From Thermoanaerobaculia bacterium (GTDB lineage: Bacteria; Acidobacteriota; Thermoanaerobaculia; UBA5066), in contig JAGOBQ010000258.1 in assembly GCA_017999215.1 (NCBI GenBank), forward strand, positions 1-6,333: DNA of 6,333 nt. Direction: 5' to 3'. The translations under genes and the position numbers were made by a program. The first letter of the stretch is position 1, and every line of letters begins with the position of its first letter. A model generated the notes under the pieces. It was not told where the DNA came from. It made no database searches and saw nothing but the letters and a program-made list of their open reading frames with translations. Shown here one piece after another: positions 1 to 5,062 of this stretch.

Positions 1-2
1 CG

Positions 3-2213
3 AACCACAACGGCGGGCACCTCGCGTTCTCGCCCCTCGACGGGACGCTCTGGATCGGCCTCGGCGACGGAGGGGGCGGGGGCGACCCGCAGAACAACGC
101 GCAGAGTGACGGGACCTGGCTCGGGAAGATGCTGCGCATCGACGTCGACGCGAAGGACCCGGGGAAGGAGTACGCCGTCCCTCCCGACAACCCGTTCGCG
201 AGGCGGACGAGCCCGCTGCCCGAGATCTGGGCGAAGGGGCTCCGGAACCCGTGGCGCTATTCGTTCGACCGGGCGACGGGCGACCTCTTCGTCGGGGACG
301 TCGGCCAGGGGACGTGGGAGGAGGTCGACTGGCAGCCGGCCTCCTCCAAGGGGGGCGAGAACTACGGCTGGCGACGCATGGAGGGGAGCCGCTGCTACGA
401 CCCGGCGACCGGCTGCCAGACCGGCTCGCTCGTCCTGCCGATCCTCGAGTACGAGCACGCCGGGAGCCCGCGGCGCTGCTCGGTGACGGGGGGCGTCGTC
501 GCGCGCGGGCCGTCGGTGCCCGAGATCGCGGGGCGCTACCTCTTCGCCGATTTCTGCTCCGGCGAGCTCCTGTCCGTGAAGCTCCTCGGCGGAGCGGCCA
601 CCGACCCGCGCAACCACCGCTCGGAGTGGGTGCCGTCGGGGGGCCGAACCCTCGCGACCGTGACGGATATCGGCGAGGACGCGCGCGGGGACGTCTACGT
701 CACGGACTCCTCCGACGGGGAGGTCTTTCGCCTGACGACGACGACGCCGTCGGCGACACGCCTCGTCCCGATCGTCCTCGACGCGAGCGGAAGGAACGGG
801 TCGCGCTACGGCACGGAGCTCGTCGTGGCGAATCGCGGCGCGCGAACAGCCACGATCCGGGCGATGTACACCCCGGCGCCCCGGTTCGGAGGGGCGGGTC
901 GGGGGAGCGTCGCGGAGCTCATCGGGAAGGGGCAGCAGAAGACGTATCCCGACGTCCTCGCCTGGCTCCGACAAAAGGGGCTCGAGATTCCCGACTCGTC
1001 CTCCGGCTCGCAGGGAGGGACTCTCGCGATCGAGCTGACGGGCCTGACGTCTTCTTCCGACGGCGTCGTCCTCGCGCGGACGACGACCCCGTCCGGAACG
1101 GGCCGGGCGGGCCTCGCCTATCCCGCTCCGCGGGCGCAGGACCTCGCGACGGAGGCGGCCGTCCTCTACGGGCTCCGGGAGAACGCGACGGACCGAACGA
1201 ATCTCGCGCTCCTGTCGGGCGCGGCCAGCGGGACGACGACGCTTCGCGTGACGCTCGTCTCGGGCCCGACGTCCTTCGTCCTGCCGGAGACCGTCGCGCT
1301 CGAGCCGGGAGAGTGGCTTCAGCTCGACTCGGTCCTGGAGCGCGCCGGCCTCTCGAGCGGCTGGGCGGTCGTGGAGCGCGTCTCGGGCCCGGGCCCCTTC
1401 TGGGCCTACGCCGTCTTTAACGACGCCGGGACGAACGACGGCTCCTACGTCGCGCCGAGCCGGCGCGTCCGCCCCGCGGGGACCCAGGTCGTCCCCGCCG
1501 TCGTGGAGACGCCGACGTTCGAGAGCGAGCTCGTCCTCGCCAACCCGGGGCCTTCGCCCGTCACGGCTCGCCTCCTCTGGGTGGAGACTCTCGCGACCGG
1601 CCGGCCGAGGCGCTTCGAGGCGGCCGAGCCGCTCGCGGCGGGGGAGCAGAAGATCCTCGCCTCGTTCGTCGACCGCCTCCGCGCGCGCGTCCCGGCTATC
1701 GGCGCGCGCGGAGGGCGCTACTCCGGGGCGCTCTTCGTCACCTTCGTGACGGCCGACGGTCGGAAGGCCCCGGGCTACGCGGGAGCGCGGACCGCCGCGC
1801 CCGCGGACGGGGGAGGCGCCTACGGCCTCTTCACGCCCGGAACCGGGCTCGCCGAGTGCGCCTTCCGCGAGGCGTGGCTCTTCGGCCTCCGTCAGGACGA
1901 CTCGGCGAGGACGAACCTGGCCCTCGTGAACGTCGAGCCCGACGGCGGCCCCGTCACGCTCCGCTGGGAAGCCTTCGACGCGACGGCGGGCCGGCGCATC
2001 GGGGCGTCCCGCGACCTCGTCCTGGGACCCGGCGAATGGCGTCAGGTGGACGGAGTGCTCGGCGACTTCCTCCTCCGGGCCGGCTACCTGAAGGTCTCCC
2101 GCGTCTCCGGGAATGGCCGTTTCCTCGCCTACGCGGTCCTCAACGACGGGCCCGCCCCGGGCGGCCCCGGGACGCACGACGGAAGCTACGTGGCGATGGA
2201 GGCGGCGGAGTAG
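3..2213 (+). CDS. PQQ-type glucose/sorbosone dehydrogenase-like protein fused to a four-unit beta-rich C-terminal repeat region (5' partial)
   Basis: The 5' end is missing: the frame is open from base 3 and the first visible residues are NHNGG, the conserved segment carrying the catalytic histidine (His144 in Acinetobacter soluble glucose dehydrogenase). The ATG at 129 is therefore internal. Of 736 visible residues, about 1-243 match the GSDH (PF07995) six-bladed propeller: GLGDGGGGGDP (19-29), LGKMLRIDVD (40-49), GLRNPWR with the Arg-Asn pair at 81-82, DVGQGTWEEVDW (99-110), GENYGW (118-123), SVTGG (160-164) and the last blade at about 221-243. Four cysteines (131, 138, 159, 185) could form disulfides, which fits an exported protein. 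In the family these enzymes oxidise sugars or other alcohols with PQQ and calcium in the periplasm or outside the cell; the substrate here is unknown. Residues about 255-732 hold two copies of a two-domain repeat, annotated separately. The stop is TAG, 6 bp from the convergent EthD-like gene. The family call is strong. Catalytic activity is inferred, because the N-terminal blades lie outside the window. Confidence 0.9.
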   Translation, partial: NHNGGHLAFSPLDGTLWIGLGDGGGGGDPQNNAQSDGTWLGKMLRIDVDAKDPGKEYAVPPDNPFARRTSPLPEIWAKGLRNPWRYSFDRATGDLFVGDVGQGTWEEVDWQPASSKGGENYGWRRMEGSRCYDPATGCQTGSLVLPILEYEHAGSPRRCSVTGGVVARGPSVPEIAGRYLFADFCSGELLSVKLLGGAATDPRNHRSEWVPSGGRTLATVTDIGEDARGDVYVTDSSDGEVFRLTTTTPSATRLVPIVLDASGRNGSRYGTELVVANRGARTATIRAMYTPAPRFGGAGRGSVAELIGKGQQKTYPDVLAWLRQKGLEIPDSSSGSQGGTLAIELTGLTSSSDGVVLARTTTPSGTGRAGLAYPAPRAQDLATEAAVLYGLRENATDRTNLALLSGAASGTTTLRVTLVSGPTSFVLPETVALEPGEWLQLDSVLERAGLSSGWAVVERVSGPGPFWAYAVFNDAGTNDGSYVAPSRRVRPAGTQVVPAVVETPTFESELVLANPGPSPVTARLLWVETLATGRPRRFEAAEPLAAGEQKILASFVDRLRARVPAIGARGGRYSGALFVTFVTADGRKAPGYAGARTAAPADGGGAYGLFTPGTGLAECAFREAWLFGLRQDDSARTNLALVNVEPDGGPVTLRWEAFDATAGRRIGASRDLVLGPGEWRQVDGVLGDFLLRAGYLKVSRVSGNGRFLAYAVLNDGPAPGGPGTHDGSYVAMEAAE
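765..1457 (+). repeat. First A-B copy of the C-terminal beta-rich repeat in the dehydrogenase fusion
   Basis: This is a protein-level repeat encoded in frame. Unit A (about 765..1127) has TELVVANRG, then GKGQQKTYPDVLAWL, GGTLAIELTG and an LARTTTP...GLAYPA end. Unit B (about 1128..1457) has YGLREN then RTNLALLSG, EPGEWLQLDSVL, GWAVVERVSG and PFWAYAVFNDAGTNDGSYV. The shared order of elements is a (E/N)L-x-(L/V)-A/S-N/G strand, a G-(E/Q)-(W/Q)-Q turn followed by a 'VL' helix, a G-x-(L/V)-x-(I/V) strand and an Ala-rich final strand. This suggests that A and B are diverged copies of one immunoglobulin-like fold. I recall similar modules at the ends of other secreted Acidobacteriota proteins, but cannot verify this here. 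A role in binding a surface or polymer is possible and unproven. Confidence 0.75.
1488..2198 (+). repeat. Second A'-B' copy of the C-terminal beta-rich repeat in the dehydrogenase fusion
   Basis: This copy repeats the order of the first. Unit A' (about 1488..1838) has VVPAVVE, SELVLANPG, AAGEQKILASFVDRL, SGALFVTFVTA and a GARTAAP end. Unit B' (about 1839..2198) has WLFGLRQDD, RTNLALVNVE, GPGEWRQVDGVL, GYLKVSRVSG, FLAYAVLND and HDGSYVAM. A' resembles A, and B' resembles B, more closely than A resembles B. That points to an old A-to-B duplication followed by duplication of the A-B pair. Matching DNA is diverged, so this is not a recent tandem duplication. The protein ends four residues after the module, so nothing such as a sorting anchor follows it. 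Confidence 0.75.
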
Positions 2214-2219
2214 GGGAGG

Positions 2220-2606
2220 TCAGCCCTCCCCGACCGAGAACGACGCCTCCGCGTCCTGAGAGGCGAGGAAGAAGCAGGACCTCGGGACGTCGACGAGCTC
2301 CTCCTGCAGCGCCTCGAGCCGCTCGAAGCACGCCTTCGGCCCCGGCGCCTCGAGCGCCGCGAAGAACTCGGGGGCGCTCCCCGAGAAGTGGATCTCGGCG
2401 AGGCCGTCGAACGGCGGCGCCGAGCCCCTCCGAGCCTGCCACTCGGCGTTCGCGCCGACGGCGAGCGCCGCGCTCACCTCGACGCGCACCGCGCCGAGCT
2501 CGGCGCCGAGGGAGACGATCTCCTCGCCGTACCGCTGCCACTGGCGGCGGAATTCCACGACGGTCAGGTCGGGGCGGCGGCGGACGCACTGGACCCACTT
2601 GAGCAC
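2220..2606 (-). CDS. EthD-like dimeric alpha/beta-barrel protein
   Basis: This encodes a 128-residue protein. The N-terminal part, MLKWVQCVRRRPDLTVVEF followed by RRQWQRYGEEIV, matches the opening of EthD-family proteins (PF07110): a first strand, an RRRPDL-type turn and a helix with a phenylalanine-x-x-x-tryptophan pattern. A second half with FDGLAEIHFSG and a helix (EFFAALEAPGPKACFERLEAL) fits the ferredoxin-like repeat of this fold. EthD-type proteins are usually about 100 residues; here an extra tail (about 112-128) follows. The start is GTG (2604..2606), chosen because a strong GAGGAGG ribosome site lies 6 nt upstream and because family similarity begins at residue 1. There is no signal peptide or membrane segment, so it should be cytoplasmic. 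Some relatives help degrade ethers or cyclise polyketides, but most have no known role, and none can be assigned here. It is transcribed divergently from the hydrolase operon and ends 6 bp from the dehydrogenase gene. Confidence 0.8.
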   Translation of the reverse strand: MLKWVQCVRRRPDLTVVEFRRQWQRYGEEIVSLGAELGAVRVEVSAALAVGANAEWQARRGSAPPFDGLAEIHFSGSAPEFFAALEAPGPKACFERLEALQEELVDVPRSCFFLASQDAEASFSVGEG

Positions 2607-2612
2607 GGTCGG

Positions 2613-2619
2613 CCTCCTC
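2613..2619 (-). promoter_or_regulatory. Ribosome binding site of the EthD-like gene
   Basis: On the minus strand this reads GAGGAGG, 6 nt before the GTG start at 2606. It is the main support for choosing that GTG rather than the longer overlapping open frame that extends to 2649. Confidence 0.8.
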
Positions 2620-2644
2620 GCGAGGGCGCTGGGGAGAGAAAGGA

Positions 2645-2650
2645 ATCATA
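2645..2650 (-). promoter_or_regulatory. Possible -10 element for the EthD-like gene
   Basis: The minus strand reads TATGAT, one mismatch from TATAAT, about 26 nt upstream of the ribosome site. No convincing -35 element is visible at the usual distance; that position is GC-only sequence. It is plausible because AT-rich hexamers are rare here, but weakly supported. Confidence 0.3.
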
Positions 2651-2654
2651 GCCC

Positions 2655-2684
2655 TTGACGGCGCGGGCGCCCGGGCCCAATATT
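2655..2684 (+). promoter_or_regulatory. Candidate promoter of the hydrolase-arsR-sdpI operon
   Basis: A -35-like TTGACG (2655..2660) is followed after 18 bp by AATATT (2679..2684), a 4/6 match to the -10 consensus. The -10 overlaps the left arm of the dyad at 2680..2703, so a protein bound there would block RNA polymerase. The -35 is good, but the -10 is only fair and its exact register is uncertain. Confidence 0.45.
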
Positions 2685-2703
2685 TAGAAAGTTATCTAAA
2701 TAT
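2680..2703 (+). promoter_or_regulatory. AT-rich inverted repeat, likely operator for the SdpR-like ArsR repressor
   Basis: The arms ATATTTAGA (2680..2688) and TCTAAATAT (2695..2703) are perfect reverse complements over 9 bp, separated by AAGTTA. This dyad lies 19 bp before the GTG start of the first operon gene and is by far the most AT-rich stretch of the window. ArsR-family homodimers bind AT-rich imperfect dyads of this size close to their own promoters, and SdpR is an autorepressor. The assignment to the arsR gene of this operon rests on position and family habit. A stem-loop reading is less likely: the arms are AT-only apart from one G-C pair, and no U-tract follows. Confidence 0.65.
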
Positions 2704-2711
2704 CGAACGAC

Positions 2712-2717
2712 AAGGAG
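2712..2717 (+). promoter_or_regulatory. Ribosome binding site of the alpha/beta hydrolase gene
   Basis: AAGGAG lies 5 nt before the GTG at 2723. It fixes the start, and the signal peptide that follows directly agrees. Confidence 0.8.
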
Positions 2718-2722
2718 CCTCC

Positions 2723-4099
2723 GTGAGACCGTTGAACCACTCCCGCCCCGCCCTCTTCCTCGTCGTCGCCCTGACCTTCCCCGGAGCGTTCGCCGCTTCG
2801 GCCGCCCCCCCGAAGGTCGCGGCCGCCCGGGTCGCGGGCCGAACGGAGGCCCTGGCCCGGGAGGTCGCCGGCCAGCTCCGGAAGGGGGACACGGCCGCCG
2901 TTGCCGCCCGCTTCTCCCCGCAGATGGCGGCGGCGCTGCCGGCGGAGCGGTTCCGCGAATTCTGGAGCGGGCTCCCGGCGCAGCTCGGCGCGCTGGAATC
3001 GATCGGGGAGCCGGTGGCCCGGGTGGTCGATGGCGTCGGGAACGCCTGGGTCCCGGCGGCTTACGAGAAGGCGCTCGTCTCGTTCCACCTCGTCTTCGAC
3101 GGGGAAGAGCGGCTCGTCGGCTTTCGGATCCTCCCGGGCACGCCGCCCCCGGAGTGGACGCCGGCGCCGTACGCGGACCCGTCGAAGGCGCGCGAGCGGG
3201 AGGTGACGGTCGGGAGCGGCGAGTGGACGCTTCCCGGCACGCTGACCTTTCCTGCGGAGGGGAGCGGTCCGTTCCCGGCGGTCGTCCTCGTCCACGGCTC
3301 GGGGCCGAGCGACCGCGACGCGACGGTGGGCGGAACGAAGGTCTTCCGCGACCTCGCCGGAGGCCTCGCGGCCCGCGGGATCGCCGTCCTCCGGTACGAG
3401 AAGCGGACGAAGGTCTACGGGGCGAAGATGGCGGGGACCCTCATCACGCCGAAGGAAGAGGTCGTCGACGACGCGCGCGCCGCGGCGGCCCTCGTCCGGG
3501 CGACGCCGGGCGTCGACCCGACGCGGGTCGCCGTCCTCGGGTACAGCCTCGGCGGGACGCTCGCGCCCCGGATCGCCGCGGAGGACCGCGCGATCGCGGG
3601 GATCGTCCTCCTCGCCGGGGCCGCGCGCTCTCCCGAGGAGCTCGTCGTCGACCAGGTCGACCACCTCGCCACCGTCGGCGCCGCGCCGAAGGAGGTCGTC
3701 GCGGCGACGAAAGCCGACGTCGCGAAGCTCCGGGCGCTCTCGCCCGGGTCCCCGGAAGCGGCGTCGGCCACGCTCCTCGGCGTGCCGGCCTCCTACTGGC
3801 TCTCCTTCCGCGGGTACGACCCCGCTGCGACGGCGAAGGGGCTCGGCCTCCCGATCCTCGTCCTCCAGGGCGGGCGCGACTACCAGGTGACGGGGAAGGA
3901 CCTCGCGCTCTGGAAGAAGGCGCTGGGTGAAGACCCGCGCACGACGATCCGCCTCTTCCCGGCGCTGAACCACCTCTTCGTCCCGGGCGAAGGGCCGTCG
4001 AGCCCGGTGGAGTACGAGAAGTCCGGACACGTGGCCCCGGAGGTCGTCGAGGCGATCGCCGCCTGGGCCCGGGCGCTGCCGGCGCGCGGGGCGCCGTGA
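2723..4099 (+). CDS. Exported DUF3887-containing alpha/beta hydrolase
   Basis: This encodes 458 residues from a GTG start set by the AAGGAG site. Residues 1-28 look like a signal peptide: a basic start, the hydrophobic stretch ALFLVVALTF and an Ala-rich cleavage region near AFAASAA. No lipobox cysteine is present. Residues about 39-140 resemble DUF3887 (PF13026), an alpha+beta domain often found in front of hydrolases. Residues about 160-450 form the alpha/beta hydrolase: HGSGPSDRD (191-199) for the oxyanion region, GYSLGG with nucleophile Ser275, GGRD with acid Asp386, and NH with His417. The triad therefore looks complete. The insert between about 300 and 370 would be the cap over the active site. 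The likely role is an esterase, thioesterase or peptidase-type hydrolase acting in the periplasm; the substrate cannot be read from the sequence. It is the first gene of an operon: its TGA overlaps the GTG of the arsR-like gene by 4 bp. Its linkage to an SdpR/SdpI pair suggests a role in the same stress or antagonist response. Confidence 0.88.
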   Translation: MRPLNHSRPALFLVVALTFPGAFAASAAPPKVAAARVAGRTEALAREVAGQLRKGDTAAVAARFSPQMAAALPAERFREFWSGLPAQLGALESIGEPVARVVDGVGNAWVPAAYEKALVSFHLVFDGEERLVGFRILPGTPPPEWTPAPYADPSKAREREVTVGSGEWTLPGTLTFPAEGSGPFPAVVLVHGSGPSDRDATVGGTKVFRDLAGGLAARGIAVLRYEKRTKVYGAKMAGTLITPKEEVVDDARAAAALVRATPGVDPTRVAVLGYSLGGTLAPRIAAEDRAIAGIVLLAGAARSPEELVVDQVDHLATVGAAPKEVVAATKADVAKLRALSPGSPEAASATLLGVPASYWLSFRGYDPAATAKGLGLPILVLQGGRDYQVTGKDLALWKKALGEDPRTTIRLFPALNHLFVPGEGPSSPVEYEKSGHVAPEVVEAIAAWARALPARGAP

Positions 4100-4386
4100 G
4101 CGATCCGGGCCTCGTCTTCAAGGCGCTCTCGGACCCGACCCGTCGGCGGATCCTCGAGTACCTCCGCGAGGGGGACCTGAACGCCGGCGAGATCGCGGAC
4201 CGCTTCGACATGACGAAGCCGTCGATCTCCCACCACCTCTCGCTCCTGAAGCAGGCGGGCCTCGTGGAGGACACGCGGCACGGCCAGAACATCGTCTACT
4301 CGCTCGACACGACGGTCTTCCAGGAGGCGCTTCGGTTCCTCCTCGGGATGACGGAACGGAAGGGGAAGGCCCATGGACGCCGCTGA
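4096..4386 (+). CDS. ArsR-family winged-helix repressor, SdpR type
   Basis: This encodes 96 residues. FKALSDPTRRRILEYL (8-23) is the standard ArsR opening. A helix-turn-helix at about 28-53 includes AGEIADRF, then the recognition helix around TKPSISHHLSLLKQAGLV, and a wing follows at about 57-70 (DTRHGQNIVYSL). It has no cysteine at all, so the ELCVC-type metal site of arsenic and cadmium sensors is missing. The sequence style and the sdpI-like gene directly downstream fit the SdpR autorepressor subgroup. In B. subtilis, SdpR represses sdpRI until toxin-bound SdpI holds it at the membrane; the same logic here is inference. The GTG start overlaps the hydrolase stop (GTGA) and has no strong ribosome site of its own, so translation is probably coupled. 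The likely operator is the dyad at 2680..2703. I give no gene symbol because orthology with sdpR is not shown. Confidence 0.9.
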   Translation: MSDPGLVFKALSDPTRRRILEYLREGDLNAGEIADRFDMTKPSISHHLSLLKQAGLVEDTRHGQNIVYSLDTTVFQEALRFLLGMTERKGKAHGRR

Positions 4387-5062
4387 GAAGACCTACCGGA
4401 TCGACCGCTCCCTCCTCCTCGGCGAGCTGCCGCTCCTCGCGATCCTCCTCGCCGACGTGGCATTCGGCATCTGGGCGCTGCCGCGCCTTCCGGAGAGGGT
4501 CCCGATCCACTGGAACCTCGCGGGCGAGCCGGACGGATTCGGCCCGGCCTGGCAGAACGCGCTCCTGCTGCCGGCGCTCGCGCTCGGACTTTGGGCGCTC
4601 CTCCTCCTGCTTCCCCTCGCGGACCCGCTCCGGAGGAACTACCCACGCTTCCTCGTCACGCTGAAGCTCTTCCGGTGGCTGGTCCCGCTCCTGGCGGTGG
4701 CCTTCCACGTCGTCGTCCTCCTCGGCTCGCTCGGCATGCCCGTCGACTCCGGCCGGGGAATCTCGGCCGTCATGGCCGTCTTCTTCGTCGTCCTCGGCAA
4801 CAGCATGGGAAAGCTGAAGCACAACTGGTTCATCGGCATCCGGACCCCCTGGACGCTCGCGAGCGAGGAGGTCTGGAACCGGACCCACCGTCTCGCCGCC
4901 CCGATCTGGGTGACCGGCGGCCTCGTCCAGCTCGTCGGCGCCTTCCTGCCGGGAACGGCCGGGGCGGCCCTCTTCGCCACCTCTCTCGCGGCGATGATCC
5001 TCGCCCCGATCGGCTACTCGTTCGTCCTCTTCCGGAAGCTCAGCTCCTCAGGTTCCGCATGA
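4373..5062 (+). CDS. SdpI-like membrane protein (DUF1648 and SdpI domains)
   Basis: This encodes 229 residues with about six membrane segments: near 17-36, 62-81, 101-121, 129-144, 174-192 and 197-220. The DUF1648 signature RVPIHWNLAGEPDGFG (42-57) follows the first segment. The SdpI/YhfL signature GNSMGKLKHNWFIGIRTPW (142-160), continued by SEEVWNRTHR (164-173), is very well preserved. In B. subtilis, SdpI protects against the SdpC toxin and also signals by sequestering SdpR. Many genomes carry SdpI-like proteins without the toxin genes, and their role there is unclear. The ATG at 4373 lies 14 bp inside the arsR-like gene and is preceded by a purine-rich GGAAGGGGAAGG (4358..4369), which suits tight co-expression. 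Its end overlaps the convergent symporter gene by 23 bp. The family is certain; the ligand is unknown. Confidence 0.9.
   Translation: MDAAEKTYRIDRSLLLGELPLLAILLADVAFGIWALPRLPERVPIHWNLAGEPDGFGPAWQNALLLPALALGLWALLLLLPLADPLRRNYPRFLVTLKLFRWLVPLLAVAFHVVVLLGSLGMPVDSGRGISAVMAVFFVVLGNSMGKLKHNWFIGIRTPWTLASEEVWNRTHRLAAPIWVTGGLVQLVGAFLPGTAGAALFATSLAAMILAPIGYSFVLFRKLSSSGSA

Noticed and set aside
129..131. ATG as start of the dehydrogenase
   Set aside because: The conserved NHNGG and GDGGG segments are encoded in frame upstream, and no stop interrupts the frame back to base 3.
2140..2225. GC-rich inverted segments around the convergent ends of the dehydrogenase and EthD-like genes as a terminator
   Set aside because: Short GGGCC/CCCGG-type matches are expected by chance at this base composition, and no T-run follows on either strand.
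2140..2649. Minus-strand frame of 169 codons covering the EthD-like gene
   Set aside because: It is Arg/Pro-rich with no family pattern and lies in a different frame from the EthD-like gene, which has a strong ribosome site and recognisable motifs.
2680..2703. Dyad read as an intrinsic terminator or RNA hairpin
   Set aside because: The arms are almost entirely A/T, there is no U-tract after them, and the position directly before a ribosome site fits an operator better.
2696..4030. Long open frame of 444 codons on the minus strand, opposite the hydrolase
   Set aside because: The product is mostly Arg, Gly, Asp, Glu and Pro with no domain pattern, typical of the antisense frame of a GC-rich gene. 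The plus-strand hydrolase has a signal peptide, ribosome site and complete catalytic motifs.
4373..5062. Complete sdpABC-type toxin system around the sdpI-like gene
   Set aside because: No gene resembling sdpA, sdpB or sdpC occurs within the window; only regulator- and immunity-like genes are present.
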